The notes: generated from the letters alone by a model not told the origin. 64,000 bases of DNA from UBA2589 sp965223235 (GCA_965223235.1 CBDCVV010000020.1:47806-111805); one strand, 5' to 3'. Numbered from the stretch's first letter, positions 6,516 to 14,774 are shown. Numbers and translations: made by a program.

Positions 6516-9205
6516 GCGCTGACCGGTCTTTGACGGTCGGTGAGCGCGTCTACCGGCTGCTCCTCGGCCTCTATCCCTCGGCGGTGCGCGACGAGCCGTA
6601 CTTCGAGGAAAGAATGCTCGAGGGGTACCGATACCTGATGAGCCGTCAGGGGCAGGGTTGGTTCCAGCGGTGGAGCGCGCTTCTGCAAGATGTCATTGAG
6701 TCGAGTTGGAGAGAAAGACGGGATCCATTGGGGCCGCGTGGCGGCCGACGGGCCCCCACCGGGAGGGGAGGAGGCATGAAGGAAGTAGTGAACGATCTCA
6801 GGTACGCGGGACGACGCCTCGCACGAAGCCCGGGCTTCACCCTCACGGCGCTCTCGATCCTCGTGATCGGAATCGGTGTGAACGCCTCAGCCTTCTCGGT
6901 CGTCAACGCCTTGCTCCTCCAACCGCCTCCGTTCCAGGACCCCGGTGAGCTCGTGCTGGTGCTGCAAGACGACGACGGAGGCCAGCCCTCATCGACATCG
7001 TACCCCGCCTATCAGGACATGACACGGTACGAGGTCTTTGAAACAGTATCCGCCTTCTATTCCGATCAAGCCTTCATGGGCGACGTCGGAGCGCCGCTTG
7101 AACCTCTACTCACAGAGTACGCGACCGCCGCGTATATGGACGTCCTCGGGCTGTCACCCAGCCGTGGGGTTTGGTTCGACAGCAGCCATGACGATCCGGA
7201 TGGAGACGCGGTCGCCGTTCTCACGTACCGAATGTGGGCCGAGCGATTCAACGCCGACCCCGACATCCTAGGCCGGACGATCCGTCTGAATGGTGGACTC
7301 GTTACTATCGTGGGAGTGGGTCCCCCCGAGTTCAACGGCGGGCGAGGACCTGCGGCTGTCGATCTTTGGCTCTCTGTCTCCGCCATGGGCGCGACAGGAG
7401 GGCGGCGCGGGTCCTTAGATCGACGTCAGGACCATCCCATGACCGTACGCGCTCGTTTGGCCGAGGGAGTCAGTCTGTCCGACGCCGCGGACGCGATGGA
7501 TGGCCTCGCTGCGGAGCTGGCCAGTACGTATCCGGACCTCAACGAAGGCCGCCGTATCTCGGTTCTTCCCGTGCTCGGCACCCGTGTCTCGCCCGAGGTC
7601 GATGCGCAGTTGGTGCCCGCCGCCGCCTTCGCGATGGCAGTGGTGATCCTGGTCTTGGTGATCGGGACCCTCAACCTCGCGAACCTTCTTCTGGTGAGGA
7701 GCACCGCCCGAGCCCGGGAAATCGCTGTCCGACTGGCACTTGGAGCAGGCCGGGCTCGTGTCGTTCGGGTCGTACTCTCCGAAGCGTTCCTCCTTTCCGC
7801 TCTCGGCGGAGCCGGTGGGTTGGCCTTGGCGTACGGATTCTCACGCCTTCTCCGTAACTCTCGTCTCGACTTCACGATACCGCTCTTGGTGGACCTGCGC
7901 CTGGATTCTTCGGTCATCCTTTTTACAGTGTCGATGGCCGTGGCGATGGGGCTGGTCTTCGGCCTCCTTCCTGCACTCCGGGCAACGAGCCGCGACGTGA
8001 ATGCAACCTTGCGAGACGATGCGTCGGCCGGACTGGGTGCGCGGCGTCGTTTCGGCTTGACCGGACTGTTGGTGACCGGGCAGGTGGCCGTCTCGGTCCT
8101 CCTGCTCGCACTCGCCGGGGTCTTCGTAGACAGCTATGCAAAAGCTCAGACGGCGGACCCCGGTGTCAACTTCGAGACGACCGCGCTGGTCCAGGTAAAC
8201 ATGTCCCAGACCGGACTGGAGGGTGAGGCGGCCGAAGGGTTTGTGGCCGAGCTCGAAGACGGCTTGAATGCGCTTCCCATGGTCACCGGCGTAGCCACAT
8301 CCCTCATGCTTCCCGGGCAGCAGTTTGGTACGACGACGTTGCTCCTGGGCGCTGAGGTGACCGGCGCCGATCGACCGACCGAGATCCCGTGGAACTACGT
8401 CAGCAACGACTACTTCGACGTCATGGGTGTAGAGCTCTTGGCGGGGCGGCTCTTCACGGATCAGGATGCTGACGTGGATGTCACCGTGGTATCCGAGGCG
8501 TTTGCCCGCCGCTACTTCGGACGAACCGATGTCGTGGGTCGCGCGTACCGATCGGAAGGGAGCCCGGATGACCCCCGGGAGATCATTGGAGTCGTCTCTG
8601 ACGCAGTCGTTCGGGCTCTCGGGGAATCCCCCACTCCGTCCATCTACTGGCCTTTGGACTTCGCCTTCGACCGAACGAACTTCCTCTTCTCATATGAGGG
8701 CGAAGCATCGGAGGCGATCGGCGCCGTGCAAGCAGCCATCCGTTCGACGGACGCCCGCATCATGATCCTCGGGGCCTCGAGCATGGAGGAACACCTCGGA
8801 GCGACCCTCGCAGAGCAGAGGGTGGTGGGCATTCTCCTATCGGCGATGGGAGTGCTGGCTCTTCTTCTGGCCATGCTCGGCCTGTACGGCGTCGTTTCGT
8901 TCGCAGTCTCACGGCGAAGTCGGGAGGTCGGCATCCGCATCGCTCTAGGGGCGGCGCGCGATTCGGTCGTTCGACTCTTCGTACGAGACGTAGCGGCAGT
9001 CGTCTTGGTCGGCGCCTTCGTTGGCGCACTGCTCGCGGTGCCTGCATCACGGCTCTCCGCTGATCTTTTCACCGGTACCGGAGGAAACCCTCTGATCACC
9101 GGTGCCGCCACTTTCGTCCTCTTGGCAACGTCTCTCGTGGCGACAGTTGTGCCTGCGATGCGCGCTACCCGTGCAGACCCGACGGAGGCTCTGCGGCGGG
9201 AGTAG
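6512..9205 (+). CDS. ADOP-family (MacB/FtsX-like) ABC permease
   Basis: An 897-residue membrane protein with an N-terminal cytoplasmic extension (~85 residues). It then has the MacB-periplasmic-core/FtsX arrangement twice: a first TM at SPGFTLTALSILVIGIGVNAS, a large extracytoplasmic domain, three TMs around residues 370-480, a second periplasmic domain, and three C-terminal TMs with GVVSFAVSRRSREVGIRIALGAA. The paired motifs EIAVRLALGAGRARVVR and EVGIRIALGAARDSVVR identify the Acidobacterial Duplicated Orphan Permease family. Members lack their own ATPase, and none is nearby. The role is probably export or envelope stress; the substrate is unknown. It is coupled to PadR by a 4-base overlap. 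Confidence 0.92.
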   Translation: MSADRSLTVGERVYRLLLGLYPSAVRDEPYFEERMLEGYRYLMSRQGQGWFQRWSALLQDVIESSWRERRDPLGPRGGRRAPTGRGGGMKEVVNDLRYAGRRLARSPGFTLTALSILVIGIGVNASAFSVVNALLLQPPPFQDPGELVLVLQDDDGGQPSSTSYPAYQDMTRYEVFETVSAFYSDQAFMGDVGAPLEPLLTEYATAAYMDVLGLSPSRGVWFDSSHDDPDGDAVAVLTYRMWAERFNADPDILGRTIRLNGGLVTIVGVGPPEFNGGRGPAAVDLWLSVSAMGATGGRRGSLDRRQDHPMTVRARLAEGVSLSDAADAMDGLAAELASTYPDLNEGRRISVLPVLGTRVSPEVDAQLVPAAAFAMAVVILVLVIGTLNLANLLLVRSTARAREIAVRLALGAGRARVVRVVLSEAFLLSALGGAGGLALAYGFSRLLRNSRLDFTIPLLVDLRLDSSVILFTVSMAVAMGLVFGLLPALRATSRDVNATLRDDASAGLGARRRFGLTGLLVTGQVAVSVLLLALAGVFVDSYAKAQTADPGVNFETTALVQVNMSQTGLEGEAAEGFVAELEDGLNALPMVTGVATSLMLPGQQFGTTTLLLGAEVTGADRPTEIPWNYVSNDYFDVMGVELLAGRLFTDQDADVDVTVVSEAFARRYFGRTDVVGRAYRSEGSPDDPREIIGVVSDAVVRALGESPTPSIYWPLDFAFDRTNFLFSYEGEASEAIGAVQAAIRSTDARIMILGASSMEEHLGATLAEQRVVGILLSAMGVLALLLAMLGLYGVVSFAVSRRSREVGIRIALGAARDSVVRLFVRDVAAVVLVGAFVGALLAVPASRLSADLFTGTGGNPLITGAATFVLLATSLVATVVPAMRATRADPTEALRRE

Positions 9206-9241
9206 AGGGTGTGCTTCGAGCAGGCCCCGCGCAGTCGTCGC

Positions 9242-9260
9242 GGCGAGTGGTCGACTCGCC
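9242..9260. terminator. Hairpin between convergent permease and TrhA genes
   Basis: GGCGAGT (9242-9248) pairs perfectly with ACTCGCC (9254-9260) around a 5-base loop, followed by TGTTAA. It sits between two convergent stop codons and may terminate either strand. The T-tract is weak. Confidence 0.45.
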
Positions 9261-9274
9261 TGTTAACGATGACC

Positions 9275-9910
9275 CTAGGCGGCGTACCACATCACTGCGA
9301 AGACATGGCATGTCGAGCCCGCGAGCACGAATAGGTGCCATGCGAAGTGGGTGTAGCGGATCTGACGAGCGGCAAAGAAGGGGACGCCGAAGGTGTAGAG
9401 CGTGCCACCCAGGAGCAGCCACGCCAGCCCCTTCAGCGGCATGTCTTGTATCAACGGTACGGCCGCGACCAGAACGAGCCATCCCATTACGAGATAGATG
9501 GCGGTTGAGACTCTCGGATAGCGGATCCCCGCGAGCATTTTGGTGCACACCCCGATGGCGGCGGCGCCCCATATCACTCCGAATAAGCTCCAGCCCCACG
9601 GACCGCGCAGCACACCTAGGGTGAACGGCGTGTAGGTTCCCGCAATGAAGAGGTAGATCGCGGCATGGTCGGCTCTTCGGAGCCATTCACGTACCCTGCC
9701 AGGCGGCGAGGCGTGATAGCATGTGGACGCCAGGTAGAGCAGGATCAGCGTCGCGGCGAAGATGCTCCGTCCCACGATGTTGGCGGCGTCGCCTCCCCGG
9801 ATCGCGCCGAGGATAAGCATGGGGGCCGCGGTGATCGCGCCGAGGAGGCCGACCCCGTGACTAAGGGTGTTGGCGAACTCTTCGGGACAGGATGAGGCAG
9901 TCGAGGCCAT
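9275..9910 (-). CDS. trhA: Hemolysin III / TrhA (PAQR-like) membrane protein
   Basis: A 211-residue protein with seven predicted membrane segments. Family marks are EEFANTLSHGVGLLGAI near the N-terminus, STCYHASPPGRVREWLRRADHAAIYLFIAGTYTPF in the middle and the C-terminal HFAWHLFVLAGSTCHVFAV. The conserved His and Asp residues fit the predicted metal site of the PAQR fold. Bacterial members are linked to membrane-lipid homeostasis; the haemolysin name is historical. The region upstream on this strand is now occupied by an IS110 element. Before that insertion the gene began 8 bases after the stop of the ACT-domain gene, so it has probably lost its operon promoter. Confidence 0.9.
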   Translation of the reverse strand: MASTASSCPEEFANTLSHGVGLLGAITAAPMLILGAIRGGDAANIVGRSIFAATLILLYLASTCYHASPPGRVREWLRRADHAAIYLFIAGTYTPFTLGVLRGPWGWSLFGVIWGAAAIGVCTKMLAGIRYPRVSTAIYLVMGWLVLVAAVPLIQDMPLKGLAWLLLGGTLYTFGVPFFAARQIRYTHFAWHLFVLAGSTCHVFAVMWYAA

Positions 9911-9918
9911 GGCTGAAG

Positions 9919-9953
9919 TTACCCGGTCGGATCCGCCGAGCCGTGCGGCCCAC
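9919..9953 (-). pseudogene. Detached 3' end of the ACT-domain gene
   Basis: On the minus strand these bases, joined to the CT core and right flank of the IS, encode GGPHGSADPTG and a TAA stop in the frame of the ACT gene interrupted at 11125. The pieces therefore reconstruct the original ending (AGHSL then GGPHGSADPTG). The stop lies 8 bases before the trhA ATG. This remnant is no longer translated as part of the ACT protein. Confidence 0.8.
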
Positions 9954-11124
9954 CTTGTATAACGAAGAATCCGTAGATTCTGAGGGAGAATAAGGTGCGG
10001 CAGCCCGTTGCCATATAGGCCCGACTAGGCCGTTCGTTAGCTGGGGCGCCGCATCTTGAAGTGATCGCGAGATCTCGAACAGTTGTCAGGGCCACGAGCC
10101 CGGATCTGCGAGGCCGAGCGAAGCGATCACAGATGTTTCCTTGGACGTGGGAGTCAGTATGCGGACGCCGGTCTTCGTAGGTATCGATGTAGGGAAAGCT
10201 CATCTCGACGTCGCTAGGCACGATGATGATGAGACGTGGCGGGTCGATAACGATGAGACTGGCGTCGAAGAGCTAGTTGAACAGCTCGTTGAGCTTGACC
10301 CTGAGCTCGTGGTACTTGAGGCGACGGGCGGGTTCGAGGTACCAGCCGCTGCGGCGCTGGCCGCTCGTGAAGTACCGGTCGTTGTGGCGAACCCGCGGCA
10401 GGCGCGGGACTTCGCGAAGAGCACGGGACAGCTGGCGAAGACGGACACCATCGATGCTCGTGGCTTGGCCCTGTTCGCTGAGCGCGTACGGCCTCAGGTC
10501 CGAGCACTTCCGTCCGAGGAAGCGCGTGGCTTGGCGGCTCTTGTCTCACGACGCCGACAGATCATTGAGATGATCACGGCGGAGAAGAACCGTCACGGCT
10601 TCGCGATGCAGTCCGTGCAAAAGGGTATCGCCAAGCACATCCGGTGGCTCGAGCGTCAGCTTGCTGATGTCGACTCCGACCTGAACTCGATGATCCGCAA
10701 GAGTCCGATCTGGGCTGCAAAGCAGGACTTGTTGCAGAGCGTACCTGGCGTTGGGCCGAACCTATCGCGTGTCCTCATCGCAGAGCTGCCTGAGTTGGGG
10801 CATCTGTCCATCGACAGATCGCAGCACTCGTCGGAGTAGCACCCTTTGCGCGTGACAGCGGAGGGTATCGGGGCAAGCGTATGATCTGGGGTGGCCGAGC
10901 ATCGGTACGCTCTGCGCTTTACCTCAGCGTGTGGAGCGCGTCCCGTTGGAATCCCGTGATCCGGCCGTTCTATCAGCGCCTAAGAGCGAAGGGCAAGCCA
11001 CCCAAAGTCGCTCAGGTCGCGGCGATGAGAAAACTCCTCACCATCCTAAACGCGATGGTCCGAGACGGTCGCCCATGGGACCCATCTCTACCTCTCGGCC
11101 AGCTCCGTTCCCAACACAGTTGCT
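9954..11124 (+). mobile_element. IS110-family insertion sequence with CT core at both ends
   Basis: The element starts at core CT (9954-9955) followed by TGTAT and ends with ACAGTTG before a second CT (11123-11124). There are no terminal inverted repeats, as expected for IS110. The predicted circle junction ACAGTTG-CT-TGTAT resembles, from memory, the donor site described for IS621. Joining the flanks GGCCCAC and AACGA through one CT restores the ACT gene frame, which sets the boundaries independently. Length is about 1.17 kb. It carries a noncoding bridge-RNA region and then a frameshifted transposase, so it is probably not autonomous now. Confidence 0.85.
9961..10140 (+). ncRNA. IS110 bridge RNA (candidate)
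   Basis: Three consecutive structures are visible. First is a 5' hairpin AGAATC-CGTA-GATTCT (9966-9981). Second is a target-loop stem, 9992-10001 with 10048-10057 (10 pairs, one G-U). Third is a donor-loop stem, 10061-10068 with 10123-10130 (8 perfect pairs), with a small inner hairpin GGGC/GCCC at 10089-10101. The donor loop contains ACAGTTG (10079-10085), identical to the last 7 bases of the element, and TGCGAG (10107-10112), which pairs with CTTGTA at its left end using two G-U pairs. The target loop contains TCGTTAG (10034-10040), the exact complement of CTAACGA across the right junction. GGCCCGACT (10018-10026) resembles the left flank GGCCCACCT. This matches the bridge-RNA scheme established for IS621. 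Exact RNA ends are unknown. Confidence 0.8.
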
Positions 11125-11126
11125 AA
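10159..11126 (+). pseudogene. IS110-family transposase, frameshifted
   Basis: The N-terminal RuvC-like DEDD domain is intact: GIDVGKAHLDVA, LVVLEATGGFE and KTDTIDARGLALFAE carry the acidic residues. The frame ends early at a TAG (10837-10839). The rest of the protein continues in another frame from about 10815, reading QIAALVGVAPFARDSGGYRGKRM, with the serine of the Tnp_20 domain in RDSG, and on to RKLLTILNAMVRDG. The break lies at 10811-10817, where residues before QIAAL seem to be missing. No slippery homopolymer is seen, so decay is more likely than programmed frameshifting. The final TAA uses one base of the core CT and two bases of flanking DNA. Confidence 0.88.
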
Positions 11127-11489
11127 CGAGTGCCCCGCCTCACTCAGCGCCTCTCGAGCAACCTCCATCGCCGACGCTCGAACGAAGACGTAGTCGGTGT
11201 CGAAGGTCGAGATCGCGAAGATGCTGACTCCCGCCGAGGCGAGTGGACGGGCGATCGACTCGAGGACGCCCACCTCTGTGAACGGGATCGGACCCGGGAC
11301 CCTCAAACATGTGAAGCCCCGCTCACACTGGACCTCACCCGGCACCAGGGACTCCGCGCACACGATGGAGGTCTCGTCTCTCGTATGAGTGACGGAGACG
11401 AAATCGGACCCAGCTGCCCATTCAGGGGCGTCACCGGTGGGCGGCAACCGAGCCACAGCGTATCTGCCAGAGAGTCGCTCGAGCCTCAT
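11088..11489 (-). CDS. ACT-domain protein with C-terminus replaced by IS110 sequence
   Basis: A 133-residue protein. After MRLERLSGRYAVARLPP come two small ligand-binding ACT-like units, including FTCLRVPGPIPFTEVGVLESIARPLASAGVSIFAISTFDTDYVFVR. This is the layout of CASTOR/YkfD-like ACT proteins, which often sense amino acids. The ATG at 11489 is chosen because family members begin this way; an in-frame upstream start would reach 11540. From residue ~123 on, the sequence ATVLGTELAER comes from the inserted IS110 right end. The original tail (GGPHGSADPTG) lies at 9919-9953. The core domain is complete, so the protein may still fold. Confidence 0.82.
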   Translation of the reverse strand: MRLERLSGRYAVARLPPTGDAPEWAAGSDFVSVTHTRDETSIVCAESLVPGEVQCERGFTCLRVPGPIPFTEVGVLESIARPLASAGVSIFAISTFDTDYVFVRASAMEVAREALSEAGHSLATVLGTELAER

Positions 11490-11673
11490 GGGCGGCGTGC
11501 CATCCTGTTCTTTGCCTGCGATTATGGTCGAGGCCTCCACTCAGGGACTTCCCAATCTCGCGTGGTGCTCGCCGCTCGGCCATGTGCCGCTCGAGGTTCG
11601 CTGCGTCTGTACTCGAATCCCGATCTTCACCAGTTTACATGACGCGTCAGTCTTTTAAGAACAGGAGTACTCT

Positions 11674-12030
11674 ATGCACGACGTCGCAGCGCTCGACAAC
11701 GAGCTGAATCAGATGGTCCTAAACGGCCAAGCGATGGAGGCGTTTGAACGCTTCTACGCGGAGGACGTGGTGATGCAGGAAAACAGCGCAGAGCCCGTGG
11801 TCGGGAAAGCAGCGAACCGGCAGAGAGAGATCGACTTTTTCAGCTCGCTCGAGGAGTTCCACGGGGCCGGCGTTCTGGGTAGTGCCGTAACCGGCGACCG
11901 TTCGTATTCGGAGTGGTGGATGGACGTCACCTTCAAAGGGGGCGGTCGCGTCAAGCTAGAGCAGGTGGCCGCGCGTACATGGAAGGACGGCCAAGTAATA
12001 GAAGAGCGGTTCTATTACAACGCGGGTTAG
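11674..12030 (+). CDS. SnoaL-like / NTF2-fold protein
   Basis: A 118-residue protein of the SnoaL/NTF2-like alpha+beta barrel type. The pattern ALDNELNQMVLNGQAMEAFERFYAEDVVMQEN at the start and the closing TWKDGQVIEERFYYNAG are typical. Members act as small-molecule isomerases, cyclases or binding proteins; no catalytic set can be assigned here. AGGAG lies 5 bases before the ATG at 11674. The gene stands alone, next to a decayed segment that contains a second SnoaL-type fragment. Confidence 0.82.
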   Translation: MHDVAALDNELNQMVLNGQAMEAFERFYAEDVVMQENSAEPVVGKAANRQREIDFFSSLEEFHGAGVLGSAVTGDRSYSEWWMDVTFKGGGRVKLEQVAARTWKDGQVIEERFYYNAG

Positions 12031-12063
12031 GCGGCGTACAGGGCGGGCGCGCGGGTGGCGGCA

Positions 12064-12083
12064 GGGCCGCTATCTCGCGGCCC
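12064..12083. other. GC-rich hairpin between convergent genes
   Basis: GGGCCGC (12064-12070) pairs perfectly with GCGGCCC (12077-12083) around the loop TATCTC. It lies between the SnoaL stop and the convergent remnant ending at 12102. No T-run follows, so a terminator role is only possible. Confidence 0.4.
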
Positions 12084-12101
12084 GCCCACGATTGTCCGGG
12101 G

Positions 12102-12785
12102 TTAAGGCCCCGTGGAAAGTTCGATCAGATAGGGCTCCAACGCGGCCCCGTCCATGGTTCTGAACTGCCCGCTCAGTACCATCTGATGTCGTCGGCCCTC
12201 CCCGAGCTCGACTTCGATGGTGAGCGTGCGGGCATCGTTCGACCAACCGACTACGCTCGTAACCCGCAGCACCCCGTCCTCTCCCAACGGGCCGAAGTCA
12301 AAGCCTCGGAAGCGCGGGTTCATTGGATCCGAGAAGGTAATCCGGACCGTCGCCGGTCCCGGCGGAACACCTCGGCTCCGTTCGGGAAGGGTTCCATGCT
12401 CACGACCTGGGGAATGCTACGTGTGTCGGCTTCTCGGACCCTGCTGCGTAGAAACCGCCTCATCGAGCTCCGCACTGAACTCGCCCGTCCGAAGCGTGTT
12501 TGGCCGGATGGAGGCCCAGAATTCCGGATAGCTGTTGATCGCCTCAACGTAGGATCCGGTCGTATACCCCCGTCGTTCCACGATGGCCGCGAGGCCGGGC
12601 GTACCACGGTCGATGTAAAGGCTATCCAGCAACTCTCGCTGGGTGACGCCGTCGTCGGTCGCCACGATCTTGTCGTACGCTTCCCAGAATCGGTCGATGT
12701 CCGAAGTCACCACGACACTAGGGGGGGACGACGCGCCGCAGCCGGTCGTCCATGCCACCGCGAGGATGAGAAGAAATACACGCAT
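12102..12785 (-). pseudogene. Broken secreted lipoprotein: DUF2268-like N-terminus joined to an Ig-like C-terminus
   Basis: The first part (12785 to ~12440) begins with a lipoprotein signal peptide ending AVAWTTGCG. It continues with FWEAYDKIVATDDG and YPEFWASIRPNTLR, which I recognise as the start of DUF2268-type putative zinc proteases. It stops at TAG 12417-12419. A different frame then gives IPQVVSMEPFPNGAEV. The original frame resumes near 12365 with PPGPATVRITFSDPMN, an Ig-like end domain running to the stop at 12102. The two shifts compensate, and the protease catalytic region is absent. This is best read as a decayed gene with an internal deletion. Sequencing errors could explain the shifts but not the missing domain. 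Confidence 0.6.
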
Positions 12786-12801
12786 GTGGGTCGCCCGTAG
12801 G

Positions 12802-13002
12802 TCAGCCAGGGGCTGGCAACGCCCCGATCTGACCCATTACGGCCATCACATCAACGTAGTTCCAACTTTCCGCCACCTTTCCGTTCGCGAGGCGATTCAT
12901 CTCCATTCCGGTGAAGCGAAGCTCGCGGCCGGTCCCTGGAATTCCCATCAATTCCCCTCGATGGGTCCCAGTGACCTCGTAGTGATAGATGATCCGATCA
13001 CC
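12802..13002 (-). pseudogene. 5'-truncated SnoaL/ester-cyclase remnant
   Basis: The minus strand reads IIYHYEVTGTHRGELMGIPG, then TGRELRFTGMEMNRLANGKV and AESWNYVDVMAVMGQIG, ending in a TGA at 12802-12804. This is the C-terminal half of a SnoaL-like ester-cyclase family protein. No start or N-terminal half exists: upstream the frame runs into the 3' end of the neighbouring flippase-like gene. It is therefore a gene fragment left by deletion. Confidence 0.65.
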
Positions 13003-14029
13003 GGACCTCTTCCTTCGACGAGTCCTCGGCTTCCACCTCAGCTCTTAGAGACGATACGCGCAACCTGAGCCCCCACGCGTAGTACAGGCCCAGCGCCGTT
13101 ACCGGGATGAACCCGGCGAGATGATATCCGAGGGACATGGAAAGAGCTTCGGCCTCAACTATGCCGAACACGCCGCTCACGGCCACCAGCACCCCTGCTT
13201 GAAGCGTCCCGATGAAGCCGGGGGCGGCGGGGATCGCGACGAAGACCGCTACGACGCATTGCGTGAACATCGCTGCAGTGAACCCCAGCTCCACTCCGAA
13301 GGCCTGGAACGCCGCCCAAAACGATGCGGCCATCCACACCCAAAGCACGAGCGACCAAAGGAACGCTTGCACGAGGGACGCGGGGTCCCGAAGGAGGCGC
13401 AGCCCGGTGAGGAAGGATGACAGCGCGCCAACGATCTTGTCGCCGGCAGAACCCGGGAGGTGTCGGACCATGCGTTGCACCAATTGGGTGATCTGGCTCG
13501 GCCAGACGACTAGGGCCACGGTCAGGCTCATGAGCACGGCGCCCATAGCGACCGCGCCGCCAACCGCGTATCGGACGGGCTCACCGAGTATCGTCGCCCC
13601 GGGCGGGAAGTCCGGTGCGAGGAGGGTGACGACGAGAAGGGCCAAGAGTGCGACCACATCGAGAACACGCTCAAGTGCAACCGTCCCGAGAGCCGCAGAT
13701 GTCGAGACGGGTGCCATTTTGCTCAGTGCGTATGGCCGAGCCACTTCCCCGAGACGACCGACCGCAATGTTCGTGACCGTGAGCCCGATATTCAGCGCCT
13801 TCCATCTCGCACCAAACGAGACTGGCACCCCCAACGGCTTCAGGAGTAGCCCCCAGCGGAGTGCTCTTACGAGACCACCGGTCACATTGATGCTCCCCGC
13901 CAAGATCAACAGCGCGGGGTCGGCCATTCGGATCTGGAGGGCGATCTCCCCGAGGTCTTCACCACGAAAGACCCACCACAAGAGGAAGGCCGACACGATG
14001 ATTCCTACCCAGGCTTTCCAGTCCTTCAA
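12998..14029 (-). CDS. Lysylphosphatidylglycerol synthase TM-region / UPF0104 family membrane protein
   Basis: A 343-residue integral membrane protein with about eight TM segments, resembling the flippase half of MprF and AglD-like proteins. Family marks are LLWWVFRGEDLGEI after the first TM, GRLGEVARPYALSKM in the first third, and AAPGFIGTLQAGVLVAVSGVFG late in the chain. TTG at 14029 is chosen because GGGAG lies 5 bases upstream and it follows the permease stop directly. A GTG at 14071 would overlap the permease by 40 bases. It likely handles lipid or glycolipid translocation, but no substrate can be assigned. The 3' end overlaps a SnoaL remnant. Confidence 0.85.
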   Translation of the reverse strand: MKDWKAWVGIIVSAFLLWWVFRGEDLGEIALQIRMADPALLILAGSINVTGGLVRALRWGLLLKPLGVPVSFGARWKALNIGLTVTNIAVGRLGEVARPYALSKMAPVSTSAALGTVALERVLDVVALLALLVVTLLAPDFPPGATILGEPVRYAVGGAVAMGAVLMSLTVALVVWPSQITQLVQRMVRHLPGSAGDKIVGALSSFLTGLRLLRDPASLVQAFLWSLVLWVWMAASFWAAFQAFGVELGFTAAMFTQCVVAVFVAIPAAPGFIGTLQAGVLVAVSGVFGIVEAEALSMSLGYHLAGFIPVTALGLYYAWGLRLRVSSLRAEVEAEDSSKEEVR

Positions 14030-14031
14030 GG

Positions 14032-14772
14032 CTACTCCCAACGAAAGAGCCGTGTCGACAGCGCGGTGCACCCGATCATGATGACGACCAAGGCGAGGGC
14101 GTTACCCGAGTGAGGAGCCCAGCCCGCACCCTCCCAAACTCCTAGCATTAAAGACACCGCGTGCGTCGTGGGCATCGTGTTCGCCAGGACTCTTAGCGGT
14201 AGCGACATCTGCTCTACCGGAAAGAAGAGCCCGGAGAGCGCGATCATAGGATAGAGAATTGTTGCGCTAAGGGGGCGTGCGAAACGCGCGGCTGGCACTA
14301 CGGACGCGATCACGAACCCCATGGAAAGAATGCTAGCGGTGCTGAGTAGCAGGGCCAGCGTGAAGGATACCAGCTTCACGTCAAGGGCACCGGGCAAGAG
14401 CCGCCGGCCCACCGCGACGAGGATGGCGAGGCTGACCACGGTAAACGCGAGCTTGATCACGACCTGGGCGCCAAGGATCGTCACCGGGGACAGCGGTGTC
14501 GCTCGTAGCCGTTTGAGTATTCCTCCCTCGCGATAGATCGACATGATCGCGACCAGGGAAATCACGGCGTTCACAGCGATGACCAGCGCGGCGAGGATGG
14601 GGACGTTAAACGGTGTTTCCGACGCGACCGACGCTCCCCTCTCCAAGCCCATCATTCGACCGAACACGACGAAGACCAGCAGGGGGAGCACCAAGGTCGT
14701 GAAGAAGCCCAACGGTTCTCGGGCGAAGATCTTCGTCTCGACCCACGTCAGCTTCCAAAGGCCACGGAACAT
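14032..14772 (-). CDS. ABC-2 type transporter permease
   Basis: A 246-residue protein with six predicted TM helices. It begins MFRGLWKLTWVETKIFAREPLGFFTTLVLPLLVFVVFG and includes SIYREGGILKRLRATPLSP, the cytoplasmic coupling region typical of ABC-2/DrrB-like permeases, and FPVEQMSLPLRVLANTMPTTHAV before the last helices. It pairs with the ATPase gene immediately upstream (2-base gap). The likely role is export of a hydrophobic compound, drug or lipid; the substrate is unknown. Confidence 0.9.
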   Translation of the reverse strand: MFRGLWKLTWVETKIFAREPLGFFTTLVLPLLVFVVFGRMMGLERGASVASETPFNVPILAALVIAVNAVISLVAIMSIYREGGILKRLRATPLSPVTILGAQVVIKLAFTVVSLAILVAVGRRLLPGALDVKLVSFTLALLLSTASILSMGFVIASVVPAARFARPLSATILYPMIALSGLFFPVEQMSLPLRVLANTMPTTHAVSLMLGVWEGAGWAPHSGNALALVVIMIGCTALSTRLFRWE

Positions 14773-14774
14773 GC

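Noticed and set aside
10811..10839. Programmed frameshifting in the IS110 transposase
   Set aside because: No slippery run or stimulatory structure is evident, and residues appear to be missing; decay is simpler.
13212..14081. Plus-strand 289-codon frame opposite the UPF0104 gene
   Set aside because: Composition is Thr/Arg/Ala-rich shadow; the membrane protein is the real product.
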